Source: an uncultured Muribaculaceae bacterium (GTDB taxonomy: Bacteria; Bacteroidota; Bacteroidia; Bacteroidales; Muribaculaceae). From it: a DNA stretch of 64,000 nucleotides. The notes beneath the pieces are model-generated. The model did not search any database. It saw nothing but the letters and a program-made list of their open reading frames with translations, and was not told the DNA's origin. Location of the stretch: contig CANQZG010000001.1 in the NCBI GenBank assembly GCA_947628305.1, positions 62,001-126,000 on the forward strand, in the 5' to 3' direction. This document shows positions 16,094 to 25,306 of the stretch, piece by piece (the stretch's first letter is position 1; each line of letters starts with the position of its first letter). The position numbers were made by a program, and so were the translations under genes.

Positions 16094-16175
16094 TAGGGTT
16101 CAGCCATGGCTGGACTGAAACATCTTTAAAATCATCAATGACATAGTTGGCGGTGCGGCCATGGCCGCACCCTAC
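16094..16175. repeat. Paired-palindrome repeat, family A (inverted relative to 8683-8765)
   Basis: A partly decayed palindrome GGTTCAGCCATGGCTGG at about 16097-16113 and a perfect GGTGCGGCCATGGCCGCACC at 16152-16171, with a spacer containing AAAATCATCAATGACATAG. Reverse complemented, it aligns along its whole length with the copy at 8683-8765. Confidence 0.75.
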
Positions 16176-16202
16176 CAATTCAATACAATTATCAAATCAA
16201 CA

Positions 16203-16292
16203 TCGTAGGGACGCGACTACGTTCGCGTCCCTTATTGCATACAATTGATAATCATCTCTTTAAAGACGCGCACGTTGGCGCGTCCCTACGAT
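16203..16292. repeat. Paired-palindrome repeat, family B (reference copy)
   Basis: TCGTAGGGACGCG...CGCGTCC, then a spacer containing ATTGCATACAATTGATAATC, then GACGCGCACGTTGGCGCGTCCCTACGA. The two palindromes face outward as GTAGGGACG...CGTCCCTAC. It follows the family A element by 27 bp, so the whole 308-bp gap between the VanZ-like and GDPD genes is repeats. Confidence 0.75.
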
Positions 16293-16331
16293 TTAGCATT
16301 AAGTCTCAATTTTGCGATACCCTCATTCCCG

Positions 16332-17915
16332 TTACTTTTTCTTGAGGTAGGGGGCGATGTAGGGCATGACGATGCGCTCCATGATTTTGTACCCATCGAG
16401 GGTGGGGTGACAACCGTCCTTGCTTAGATTGGCAGGAAGTCCGCCTTCGTCATTCGTCATTGCAGAGTGATAATCGACGTATGGGATTTTGTTCTCCTTG
16501 GCATACCGCTGTAGCATCTCGTTAAGCCGCTTGATGTCATTTGCCGGTTTAACCGACCTGTCCCAGTGGAACACTGTCGAGGGAAGTACCGATGCGATAA
16601 TCGGCTTGATTTTGTTGGCACGGGCGATTTCACACATTGACTTGACGTTCTGAACCACATGTTCAAGCGTGATGACACCGTTGTTACGCGCGATGTCGTT
16701 AGTCCCGGCAAGAATAACCACGGCCTTGGGATGAAGGTCGATGACATCGCTCTGGAAACGGGCGAGCATGTGAGACGAGGTCTGCCCGCTTATGCCACGC
16801 CCTGCTATGTTATGGTCGGTGAAAAACGCCTTGTCATTCTTGGGCCAGTTGTCCGTGATTGAGTTGCCCATGAACACAACATCAGGTGTCTTTTCCAATT
16901 CACGGTTCATCTTTTCATACCGATAGAACTGCGCCCAGTCGCTTGAACGTTGTTTCTCACGTGCCTCGGCCTTGAATTTCTTGGAAAAACGCTTGGCATC
17001 GACAAGATTAAACACCGCCTTTTTCAATCCCCGCTCGGCAAGATAGCCTATCAGGAACTGCGGCTGGTCGGTCTGGATTACGGAGCATCCCAGGCTGTCT
17101 ATAAGGAATCCGAAACCATCGGCGGGATTCACCAGCGATGCGAAATCGTCACGACCTCCGGCAAGAGTGCCCCACAGCGAGTTATACCACAGACGCGTTT
17201 TCCCTTTCAGTATAGGTTTCAATTTACCGGGGATGACATTGACAGTGTCACGATAAACCAGTTCTATGGCCGCAGGTTTCATCTTAGACATGAAGTCATT
17301 GACGCGTTCAATCGCGGTCGCCCGGTCGTCGAGTTTGACAATCGGCATGTAAATCAGTTTGTCAAGATACTTGCCATATCGGGTCTTGACCTCATCGGCA
17401 GTGGCACTACCTTTCATGATAACCTGGGATGTCGTCCCTGTCTCATCAAGGATTTTCATCACATCGTCAAAATAGTCGAATGCCTGGTCAAGATTGAACA
17501 ACGCTCTCCCTTTGTTGGCCGTCATCGCCTCACGCAAGGTGGGGACACGGTAAGGTGTTTTCTGCCCCACTCCGCTTTTCAGGTAAAGTCGCTTGATTTC
17601 AGCCAATGTCAGGTCTTCCACTTTTCCTTTGCCGGTTGTCGTACGGTCAACCGTCTTGTCATGCATCAACACCAATTCACCGTCGGCTGTACGTTTAAGG
17701 TCGACCTCGACAATATCTGCGCCGAGTTTGATTGCATTGTCGATACCTTCAAGCGAGTTCTCGGCATAGTTGCGCCAGTCGCCACGGTGCACGGCCACGA
17801 GCACCTCGCGGTCCTGCGGGTCAAGGAACTTGGCACGAATAGAGTCGGCCCGCGTCGCAGCCATGGAGGTCATGGCGACGGACAACGCAGCCATGGAAAG
17901 CAGTAGTTTTTTCAT
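16332..17915 (-). CDS. Secreted fusion: glycerophosphodiester phosphodiesterase + SGNH/GDSL hydrolase
   Basis: The 527-residue product has a signal peptide (MKKLLLSMAALSVAMTSMAA) and two catalytic domains. Domain 1 (about 35-300) is a GDPD TIM barrel: HRG at 43-45, EN at 52-53, EVD at 70-72 and HD at 85-86, the metal and acid/base residues for cleaving glycerophosphodiesters. Domain 2 (about 340-527) is an SGNH esterase: FMGNSITDNW with Ser352, Gly of GRGISG, GTND at 404-407 and DGCH with Asp500/His503. Both sites look intact. The pair could remove an acyl or acetyl group and break a phosphodiester on one substrate. It is the last gene of the PUL 1 run, separated from GH31 by a palindrome. 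The start at 17915 was chosen by the signal peptide. Confidence 0.88.
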   Translation of the reverse strand: MKKLLLSMAALSVAMTSMAATRADSIRAKFLDPQDREVLVAVHRGDWRNYAENSLEGIDNAIKLGADIVEVDLKRTADGELVLMHDKTVDRTTTGKGKVEDLTLAEIKRLYLKSGVGQKTPYRVPTLREAMTANKGRALFNLDQAFDYFDDVMKILDETGTTSQVIMKGSATADEVKTRYGKYLDKLIYMPIVKLDDRATAIERVNDFMSKMKPAAIELVYRDTVNVIPGKLKPILKGKTRLWYNSLWGTLAGGRDDFASLVNPADGFGFLIDSLGCSVIQTDQPQFLIGYLAERGLKKAVFNLVDAKRFSKKFKAEAREKQRSSDWAQFYRYEKMNRELEKTPDVVFMGNSITDNWPKNDKAFFTDHNIAGRGISGQTSSHMLARFQSDVIDLHPKAVVILAGTNDIARNNGVITLEHVVQNVKSMCEIARANKIKPIIASVLPSTVFHWDRSVKPANDIKRLNEMLQRYAKENKIPYVDYHSAMTNDEGGLPANLSKDGCHPTLDGYKIMERIVMPYIAPYLKKK

Positions 17916-17956
17916 TTCTGTCAATGTTTCTGTATATTGCATATTATACATTTTGG

Positions 17957-17994
17957 AATCGTAAGGACGCGCTCGTTGGCGCGTCCCTACGATT
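17957..17994. repeat. Single palindrome of repeat family B
   Basis: AATCGTAAGGACGCGC, 6-nt loop, GCGCGTCCCTACGATT: a 16-bp stem with one mismatch, between the GH31 and GDPD-SGNH genes. It may act as an intercistronic hairpin. Confidence 0.7.
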
Positions 17995-18003
17995 TATTAC
18001 AAT

Positions 18004-20640
18004 TCATCGTTTAAGCTGGGCTTTCAAGCGTTTCTTGAACCCGTCGCCTATGATGTCCATTTCATCGGTTTTATCAAACAATTGTCCGATATTGCTCTCG
18101 AAGTCCTTTATACAAGTCCTGATTTCGGCAGGATTTTCAAGTATGAAGTTGGGACATTGTGACACTTTCAGATATTCCTGCGGCAGCATCAGCCTGTCCT
18201 CCCCGTGACGTCCCTGTTCCTCCTTGAACTGCGGTGTCAGTGCGAGACAACGGTTGAACACCGCCTTTTTGCCGTATAACGCCGCATTGTCGGCATCAAC
18301 GCCCTCATAGTCAAGTGTCACGACCGCATCATTACCGACAGGAAGCGAGGCGGTATATACCACCGGCTGCAACGAATAACCGTCGTAGGTCCATTCACCG
18401 GCCTTTGGGAATCGTGAATAAGAGTATTTTACTCCGTTCACCTCGACCGATGCCGGAGGCATCATCGCCGGGAATCTAAGTTCATATCTCCGAGCGTCAG
18501 GTGCGCCGTCATAACCACCCTTGCGCGCGGCGATTCTTACATTGACACGGTTTCCGTCGGTATTTTTCTCCACATGAGTAATGGCATAATCACTCTCGTA
18601 GGATGATGATACACCGTCATCCTCATAGTGGTCGAGCGCGCCGTCATCACCCGGGATAAATGTCAGCACAAGTGTATCGCAATCCCGCTGTAGGTTCTTT
18701 ACATTATCAGGGTTCATCGGAATAATCGCGCCCGCCTTGACATAAAAGGGATTCTCGGCGAGGGTATAGGCCAATGTTTTTTCCTGATTCCCATCAATCA
18801 TGTCGCCGGTCACGAAGTCATACCAACGTCCCTGCGGGAACCACATCTTACGTTCAGCCAGGCCTGTAACCGAGTCTACGGGAGAGGCGACAACCGTGGC
18901 AAGGATATCGTCACCGAGGAAGAATTGCTCCGGGACATTGTAGGCCTTATCAAGCTCGGGATATTCATAATACATCGGTCGTGTCATCGCCACGCCCGTG
19001 TCATAGTTGGCACGCGCCGCGTTATAGATATAGGGGACGAGCGAGTAACGCTGCTTGATAGCATCACGCATCATGAACAGATGGTCGGGGAACGCCCACG
19101 GATAGCGCACGATGTTCATGTCCTTGCTCGAATGGGTCTTGAAAATCGGGGTGAACACACCATATTGCAACCACCGCAGATAAAGCTCGGGGTCGGTGTA
19201 ATGCCACTTGCCGTCCTTTGCAAAATAATGCCCGCCGATGTCGTGTCCCCAGTAACCGTAATTGACATTGGAGGCCGTCGAAGTGAAGTAAGGCAGGAAT
19301 GCGAGCGTAGACCATTTGATATAGGTATCACCCGAGAACCCGAGCGGATAACGGTGGCTTCCGAGACCTCCCCAGCGGTGATAAATAAACGGACGCTCTT
19401 TCACGTCTCGGTTCTTCGCATGCTTGAAGAAAGTGTGATTAAGCCAGAAAGTGTTGGAAAGGCCGGGGAGGAACTTAGACTCGCGCCACTGCTGCCAGTC
19501 GAGCCACCAAAAATCGACACCTTCCTTCTCCATAGGTTCAAGTATTGTCTTGAAATAAGTGTCGGCCCATTTCTTTTCATCCATCTTGAAAGGAATGCTT
19601 TTTGTCGTGTCCCTCCATCCATATTCCTTGGCAAAACGCTGATAGCATTCCTCGTATGGCTGAATACCCGACGCCGGATGCAGGTTCAACGCCACTTTCA
19701 AGTCCTCGTTTTCAGTCCATTTCAGGAAATTGGCCGGATTGGGGAACAATTGTTTCTGCCAGGTGTAACCCGTCCAGCCGATACGCTGTCCGTACTCATC
19801 CTTGGGCGTGTCTTTCGACCTTAATCCAAACGTGTCATGCCAGTCCATATCGACAATCAGGACATCGATTGGAATGTCAAACGCCTTTATTTTATCCACG
19901 ACATCCACCAATTCGTTGTCGGAATACTGCCAGTAACGGCTCCACCAGTAGCCAAAGGTATATTTCGGGGGCAGCGGTGCGCGACCCGCCACTTTCTGAT
20001 AGTCAGACAACGCCTTTTTATAGTCATGCCCGTAAGCGAACAGATACAGGTCTTGACGCTCTCCGTCGGGACGTGCGGCCACCCATTCGTCCCAGGACGA
20101 ATCGTCAGGCTTCAACAGATGGTTACGGCTATCATCAACAATAGCCCATCCGGCACGCGAGACAAGCCCTTTTTCCATAGGCTCACGACCAAACTTGATT
20201 CCGTCACACGCATCGAGGGTGCGTGCCGTCCCCATCAGGTTCTGTGTGTCATCCATTCCGGGATGCCACACAACATCCTTCCCGTTCATCTTGAACTTCA
20301 CCTCAAGATTTTTATCGTCAAAGGGTTTTCCGTCTTTTTTATAGGTGAGGGTAAGGGCATCGGTCTTGATGACGAGACGGGATTTGTTATCCTTTACAGT
20401 GAATTTGGGGACAGGCAGGGAACGGTTGACAAAAGTCAGCGTCTTGCAGTCTTCCCATTTGCCGTCAGGACTATATTCCATGCGTATCAGTTGCGGGGTC
20501 AACACCGTGAAACGCGCGTCACCAGCTGTCACTACCGCGCATCGGTCAGCCTTGGGGTCATCCTTGGCGTATGAGGTAAAACATGTCGCCGTCAATACAA
20601 CCGCGACACATATACGGGATACCAGACTGGATATTTTCAT
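18004..20640 (-). CDS. Glycoside hydrolase family 31 (alpha-glucosidase/xylosidase-type), secreted
   Basis: A retaining exo-acting alpha-glycosidase. The 878-residue product has a signal peptide (VVLTATCFTSYA) and an N-terminal beta-sandwich (about 35-215). The (beta/alpha)8 barrel (about 220-570) opens PPKYTFGYWWSRYWQYS and contains IPIDVLIVDMDWH. The probable nucleophile is Asp381 in DFWWLDWQQW and the acid/base is Asp438 in GFSGDT. It also has VNYGYWGHDIGG. Proximal and distal beta domains follow, and a C-terminal helical extension of about 90 residues that most GH31 enzymes lack. GH31 covers alpha-glucosidase, alpha-xylosidase, alpha-galactosidase and sulfoquinovosidase activities; I cannot choose. 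It has a possible promoter of its own at 20678-20705. Confidence 0.92.
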   Translation of the reverse strand: MKISSLVSRICVAVVLTATCFTSYAKDDPKADRCAVVTAGDARFTVLTPQLIRMEYSPDGKWEDCKTLTFVNRSLPVPKFTVKDNKSRLVIKTDALTLTYKKDGKPFDDKNLEVKFKMNGKDVVWHPGMDDTQNLMGTARTLDACDGIKFGREPMEKGLVSRAGWAIVDDSRNHLLKPDDSSWDEWVAARPDGERQDLYLFAYGHDYKKALSDYQKVAGRAPLPPKYTFGYWWSRYWQYSDNELVDVVDKIKAFDIPIDVLIVDMDWHDTFGLRSKDTPKDEYGQRIGWTGYTWQKQLFPNPANFLKWTENEDLKVALNLHPASGIQPYEECYQRFAKEYGWRDTTKSIPFKMDEKKWADTYFKTILEPMEKEGVDFWWLDWQQWRESKFLPGLSNTFWLNHTFFKHAKNRDVKERPFIYHRWGGLGSHRYPLGFSGDTYIKWSTLAFLPYFTSTASNVNYGYWGHDIGGHYFAKDGKWHYTDPELYLRWLQYGVFTPIFKTHSSKDMNIVRYPWAFPDHLFMMRDAIKQRYSLVPYIYNAARANYDTGVAMTRPMYYEYPELDKAYNVPEQFFLGDDILATVVASPVDSVTGLAERKMWFPQGRWYDFVTGDMIDGNQEKTLAYTLAENPFYVKAGAIIPMNPDNVKNLQRDCDTLVLTFIPGDDGALDHYEDDGVSSSYESDYAITHVEKNTDGNRVNVRIAARKGGYDGAPDARRYELRFPAMMPPASVEVNGVKYSYSRFPKAGEWTYDGYSLQPVVYTASLPVGNDAVVTLDYEGVDADNAALYGKKAVFNRCLALTPQFKEEQGRHGEDRLMLPQEYLKVSQCPNFILENPAEIRTCIKDFESNIGQLFDKTDEMDIIGDGFKKRLKAQLKR

Positions 20641-20677
20641 TCTATTATATATTCTATTATAATTGTGTTAGTATATG

Positions 20678-20705
20678 CAAATGTACTAAAAATAACCTAA
20701 AACAA
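20678..20705 (-). promoter_or_regulatory. Possible internal promoter for GH31
   Basis: On the minus strand TTG (20703-20705) and TACATTTG (20678-20685), spacing 17 bp, slightly short. Located in the 150-bp gap upstream of GH31. Confidence 0.4.
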
Positions 20706-20790
20706 TCTTTTCCACCATTGAAATTTCCCTGTTACAACAACCTAAATTACCTTAAAACATCCACCAAACTCGCAAATCATCAAAAGATTC

Positions 20791-23448
20791 TTATCTTACG
20801 ACCTTGAATGTGCGGCCTCCACATGCAATCAGGCAGATACATGCCGACAGACTTGACAAATCAATGTCAACCTCGGTAGAACCGTTACCACCAACATTCT
20901 TCAACACACGCCCTGAAAGGTCGGAGACCACTACATTCCTTATGACATCAGGCGATGAAAGGCGGTAGACGCCATCCGAGACACAGGAGAGCACGACAGA
21001 GCTATCAACGTCGGAGACAACATCACCTATAGCAGTCAGTTCGCTATACTCAATCGCCCCCGGGACTGATTTACCTGCACGCGCATTACCGTGCTGGTCC
21101 ACTTTCAACTGATTCCCGACAACTCCATTGCCGTCAATATCGACACTGAACTCTTTCTCCAGATTACGCATCAACACAGTCAACGTGTTGACATCGCAGT
21201 CACCATATTTTGTCGATGCAAGCCTGGCGTATGGAGTCTTGCCGGCCTCACGTATTATATTGGCCGAAAAAACTCCGTTTTCCATTTTGCCATCCATCAA
21301 CGCCGGAAAGGCGTTGATGTAGGCATTCTTATCGACCGCCATTATAGACTTCGCGTCAGGGATGAAACTGACGGTTGTGGCGGTGGAGTACAGGTTATTG
21401 GCATCCTTCAGCACCCGGTCAGGGTCTTCTACACAAATATCGGCGTATGCTTCAGTCCCGTCGGAATGGTTACCGGCTATTATGTTATTCATCAGACGGA
21501 CATCGCCGCCTGAAATATTGATTGCCGAGGCATAATAGTTACCGGCCGATGACGCTGGAACAGTGGCCCGGTTGCCCGTCACTGTGACATGCCCCAGGTT
21601 CAGCCTTGACGTACCCGCCTTGGCTTCTTCATTGACAGCCGAATCTGAAAGACGCGCATGGATGGCTGCTCCGGCACACGCTTTCACGACAGTAGCCAAC
21701 CCGCCCTTTGAATCAAGCGTGTTGTCGGCGAATGTCGTGTTGACAACCGTGAACTGGACACTGGGCATCTCGTCATTGATGTACAATGCGCCCGACTTGC
21801 GCGACTTGTTCTCGACAAAGGAGCTGTTGCTTATCATGGCCGTAGCGTTGGTGAACCATATTTCAGTAGCCACAGGCGTGCCACAGTCAAGATAAACCGC
21901 CCCGGCCGTGGATGTGGCCTCGTTACTGTCAAACGAACATCCGTCGAGCCTGAACTTGTCATAGAAACCAACCGCTATCGCACCGCCGTTGACGGCCTTG
22001 TTTCCCTTGAACGAGCAACGTGTCGCGATGAAATTATTGCAATCGGCATAATAGGGTTTTAAGTCAGGATTGGATATTGCCGATACGGCACCGCCATAAC
22101 CAACCGCCTCATTATTGATGAAATCCACATTTTCAAGAGTCAGGTCGCAACCACGGAACAGCAACGCGCCGTCACGCTCGACAGCTGTAGAACGATAGTT
22201 GCGCAGTTCACAGTTCTTCATTGTCAACGAATAATTCTCGGGGACATACACCAACGGATATTCAAGACCCTCGCCGTCAAGGACTGTCTTACCGACTACC
22301 TCGGTGAACGCCTTGTTGTAACCGCCAAGAATCGTCAGGGTGTTCTCCGGGGCGACCGATTCATTGTAAACGCCCTCCGTGACCATTATAATGTCGTCAA
22401 TCTCGGCGTTGGCGGCCGCATCGGCAATAGAGTTGTACGGCTTCGCTTTTGTCCCGTCGCCGTCAGCCGAAGCCTCGGAGTCAACGTAAACCTCCCTGGG
22501 GGCACCCGGAGATTCAAGCTCGGCAACCACAAACACAGGGAAATGGTCCGATGCCGGATACTGCGTGCCCTGGTAGTCGTAAGTGTCAACGACAATGTGA
22601 CGTTCAAGAATCTTCATGTGGCGGAAAAACTGATAGTCGATTTCCTTGAAAGCATAACTTGACGAAGTGGTGTTGAACGCGCCATACGTCCCCTCTGTAC
22701 CGGGCAATGTCGTGGGCAGACAATAATTTTTCTCGGCCGCAACTTCAAACTTTGCGTCCTTGAACGAGGCACGATAGGCTTTATAGGCTTTCACATCACG
22801 CGGTATACGCTGCATGTTATAGTCAGCCACTACCATGACGGGATAATCCCCGGCGATTTCCTTGACACGATTCACCACAAGTTGGGAGCCGTATACACCG
22901 TCGAGAGTCCAGCCGTTATTGGTATGGGTGGCCGCATAGAAGAATATATCGCCTGTGCTTTTGTCCTTTAGTTTCACCCAGCCTACATTTCGGGTGTGGG
23001 TGGCTATTTTCTTGTCCCATCCCGCCGAATATTTCTCGGGGGTCGGCGATATAAAGAAACTGCCGGATTCAAGCATATCATATTTCCCGTTCTTGAACGC
23101 GATGCCGACATACTCCTTGTCGGCCGTGCCGTCACGGTCCCATGCGAGGAACGTGTACCCCGACCCTTCAAGGCTCGCACGGAACTCCTCCAACTGGGAC
23201 TTCCCTGTCAAGGAATTGTTATTGCCACGGCCACGTCCTGTCAGCTCCTGGAAACCAACCACGTCAAAATCGTATTTGGTTATCATGCTGATTGCAAACG
23301 GCCCACGGTTACACCAATCCTTGCCCCCCTTGTCGGTCGTCGCGCAATATCTCACATTGAACGTCGCGAGACGATGGGACGCGGCCACACCGCCCAAAGA
23401 AGCGATAACGAGTGAAAACAGTGTTATAAATAGTTTGGTTTTATTCAT
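20791..23448 (-). CDS. Secreted fusion: EEP-family phosphodiesterase + parallel beta-helix + T9SS-like tail
   Basis: The 885-residue product has a signal peptide (MNKTKLFITLFSLVIASLGG). Domain 1 (about 25-312) is an endonuclease/exonuclease/phosphatase fold: FNVR (Asn31), FQE (Glu68), THTNNGW (His175), ADYNM (Asp209/Asn211), IDYQF and SDHFP (Asp301/His302), a complete metal-dependent active site. Domain 2 (about 318-780) is a right-handed beta-helix with repeated NNEAVGYGGAVSAI, GNKAVNGGAIAVG and SNEATSTAGAVYLD coils. The last 70 residues include VVSDLSGRVL, a degenerate type IX secretion sorting domain. Members of the EEP fold cleave nucleic acids, sphingomyelin or inositol phosphates. The beta-helix probably binds or docks. 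Start 23448 was chosen by the signal peptide; the longer frame to 23553 runs into a repeat element. Confidence 0.87.
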   Translation of the reverse strand: MNKTKLFITLFSLVIASLGGVAASHRLATFNVRYCATTDKGGKDWCNRGPFAISMITKYDFDVVGFQELTGRGRGNNNSLTGKSQLEEFRASLEGSGYTFLAWDRDGTADKEYVGIAFKNGKYDMLESGSFFISPTPEKYSAGWDKKIATHTRNVGWVKLKDKSTGDIFFYAATHTNNGWTLDGVYGSQLVVNRVKEIAGDYPVMVVADYNMQRIPRDVKAYKAYRASFKDAKFEVAAEKNYCLPTTLPGTEGTYGAFNTTSSSYAFKEIDYQFFRHMKILERHIVVDTYDYQGTQYPASDHFPVFVVAELESPGAPREVYVDSEASADGDGTKAKPYNSIADAAANAEIDDIIMVTEGVYNESVAPENTLTILGGYNKAFTEVVGKTVLDGEGLEYPLVYVPENYSLTMKNCELRNYRSTAVERDGALLFRGCDLTLENVDFINNEAVGYGGAVSAISNPDLKPYYADCNNFIATRCSFKGNKAVNGGAIAVGFYDKFRLDGCSFDSNEATSTAGAVYLDCGTPVATEIWFTNATAMISNSSFVENKSRKSGALYINDEMPSVQFTVVNTTFADNTLDSKGGLATVVKACAGAAIHARLSDSAVNEEAKAGTSRLNLGHVTVTGNRATVPASSAGNYYASAINISGGDVRLMNNIIAGNHSDGTEAYADICVEDPDRVLKDANNLYSTATTVSFIPDAKSIMAVDKNAYINAFPALMDGKMENGVFSANIIREAGKTPYARLASTKYGDCDVNTLTVLMRNLEKEFSVDIDGNGVVGNQLKVDQHGNARAGKSVPGAIEYSELTAIGDVVSDVDSSVVLSCVSDGVYRLSSPDVIRNVVVSDLSGRVLKNVGGNGSTEVDIDLSSLSACICLIACGGRTFKVVR

Positions 23449-23481
23449 TTTGTGATTTTTAAACAACCTCTTAATTCGGAA

Positions 23482-23571
23482 TCGTAGGGACGCACCAACG
23501 TGTGCGTCCATCATTGCAGATAGTTGATATTCTGCTACTCTGGAGACGCGCACGTTGGCGCGTCCCTACGA
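23482..23571. repeat. Paired-palindrome repeat, family B
   Basis: Same layout as 16203-16292: TCGTAGGGACGC..., spacer with ATTGCAGATAGTTGATATTC, then GACGCGCACGTTGGCGCGTCCCTACGA. The second palindrome is identical to that of 16203-16292. It sits between two co-oriented PUL genes. Confidence 0.75.
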
Positions 23572-23609
23572 CACTGATTTATGAATTGTACAACATCCTT
23601 TAATGTCGG

Positions 23610-25280
23610 TTATTTCGCAACCTTGACGGACGCGTTACCGGCCTTGATGATGTAGACACCGCCGGCCATGCCTTCAAGGGATATTATCGAGTTGTCTCCA
23701 AGTTCCTGGGTCAGGACCTTGCGGCCGGAGATGTCATAGACATCAGCGACACCTTCGGTACCCTCGACCTTGAAGCTGCCGTTGCCAAGGGAAACGACCT
23801 TGATGTCATCACCGCTGACAGCGACATCGGCGATACCTGAACCACCGGCCGACGCGTTGGGGTCATAGCAACCGCGATAGGAGGTGGCGGCACGTTTGTT
23901 CCCGTAGATATCGACTGAAAGGTCGATTTTTACATCCTTGAACGCTGTGAGGAAATCACACGCGTCAAACGCAGCCTGTACCGACGCCACATTTACATCT
24001 CCGCATGAAGCCAGCGGCTCGATGTAGTAACCGCCGTCCTTTTCAGTGATTTTGTTGCTGCCGAGCACATCGCTCTGGGTTGCGACATTCCAATTGTCGG
24101 TCGATGCCCATGTATTGTTCACGAGACCTGTTTCCCAGATTGATTCGGGCTGAGAGTTCATATAACGGCCCCCTATAGAGTTGTAACCGCCTGTTATGTA
24201 TTTAAGTTTATTATTATTTTGGTCAAAGAAAGCGTACACTTTAGGGACATCGGTCGTCATGGGTGAAACAATGATGTTACCGGCAATGAAGAAAGGAGTA
24301 CCCGCATTGATTGAGCATACCACGCCCTTACTGTCAGACGGGTCTGTTGTGTTGAAATTATAGAATGTATTGTAGGCCATAATCATCTGGCAATTGTTAG
24401 CCTGACGTAAGCATCCTCCGTTCTGCTTCAAGGTCAGGCCACTTCCGTCAAGCAGGTTGTTAACCATCACCAAGTCAACTGATTTATCCTGGTTGGCGAT
24501 AAGACCGCCATAGCAGAACACAGTCTTGGCAAGTTCAGCGTTGGCAAGAGTGTTGCCTGTCATCGTACATCCCTCAAGAACAACGAGAGAATGCTCTGTC
24601 TCGCCACCACGAGCACTGATGCAGACTGCCCCGGTATTGTTCTTTTTCTTGTCACCGCTGCCGGCTGCATCGTAATGAACTTCATAATAATTGTTGACAT
24701 TATTCCTCCACACACAATGCTTTGCATAGAACTGTGACTTATAGGGTACTACAATGCCACCCCATGAGGTGACGTTGTTTTCAAATGTCACATCCTCAAT
24801 CTTCATGATAGCCTTGCGAGTATAAAGGACAGTGCCTTTATATTCAGTGATATTTCCACCTGTCGCACCTGTGAAGGTGACACCCTTGATTTCGGTGGCC
24901 TGTTTACTTTGTTCCTCATTATTGACACTAATAAACGGCTCGCCGCCATTCTTGCCCTGGGCATCGAAGATTGTCTTGTTTACCGAGGGATTGTAACCTG
25001 ACACGTCAGTCCCGGTGGCCGACGCGGGAAAACCGCCTATCACCGATATACCGTCGACCATGTTGACTGTGACACCGTTATAGGTACCCGCTCCGAAATA
25101 TATGATGTCTCCTGATTCAACACCTTCAAGAATATCAGCGAGTGACTCGGCGGGGAATGCGTTCTCCCATGATGAACCGTCCTGTTCACCGGCTCCGGCC
25201 GGAGTTGCAAAATAGGTCGCTGCACCGGCATTGAACCCGGCTAAAAGAGCGGCCACCAATAAGAAAGTAGATTTTTTCAT
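23610..25280 (-). CDS. Secreted parallel beta-helix protein with T9SS type A sorting domain
   Basis: The 556-residue product has a signal peptide (LLVAALLAGFNAGAA). A pectate-lyase-like beta-helix follows (about 20-400; first coils AGEQDGSSWENAFPAESLADIL, IIYFGAGTYNG). The C-terminal 75 residues are of type A sorting type: VYDISGRKVL...GGVYIIKAGNASVKVAK. Polysaccharide lyases and hydrolases share this fold, but no catalytic residues can be assigned, so a binding or structural role is equally possible. It sits between SusD and the EEP fusion and shares the beta-helix theme with the latter, so the two may act on, or dock to, the same surface polymer. Confidence 0.83.
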   Translation of the reverse strand: MKKSTFLLVAALLAGFNAGAATYFATPAGAGEQDGSSWENAFPAESLADILEGVESGDIIYFGAGTYNGVTVNMVDGISVIGGFPASATGTDVSGYNPSVNKTIFDAQGKNGGEPFISVNNEEQSKQATEIKGVTFTGATGGNITEYKGTVLYTRKAIMKIEDVTFENNVTSWGGIVVPYKSQFYAKHCVWRNNVNNYYEVHYDAAGSGDKKKNNTGAVCISARGGETEHSLVVLEGCTMTGNTLANAELAKTVFCYGGLIANQDKSVDLVMVNNLLDGSGLTLKQNGGCLRQANNCQMIMAYNTFYNFNTTDPSDSKGVVCSINAGTPFFIAGNIIVSPMTTDVPKVYAFFDQNNNKLKYITGGYNSIGGRYMNSQPESIWETGLVNNTWASTDNWNVATQSDVLGSNKITEKDGGYYIEPLASCGDVNVASVQAAFDACDFLTAFKDVKIDLSVDIYGNKRAATSYRGCYDPNASAGGSGIADVAVSGDDIKVVSLGNGSFKVEGTEGVADVYDISGRKVLTQELGDNSIISLEGMAGGVYIIKAGNASVKVAK

Positions 25281-25306
25281 AATGATTTAAGTGTTAAAGT
25301 TATATA

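Noticed and set aside
17770-17964. Several plus-strand frames opposite the GDPD, GH31 and SusC genes
   Set aside because: They are antisense shadows of well-supported genes caused by the GC-rich third codon positions. None has a signal, motif or promoter of its own.
23449-23553. An N-terminal extension of the EEP fusion to 23553
   Set aside because: The extra 35 codons run through a family B repeat and precede a normal signal peptide at MNKTKLF.
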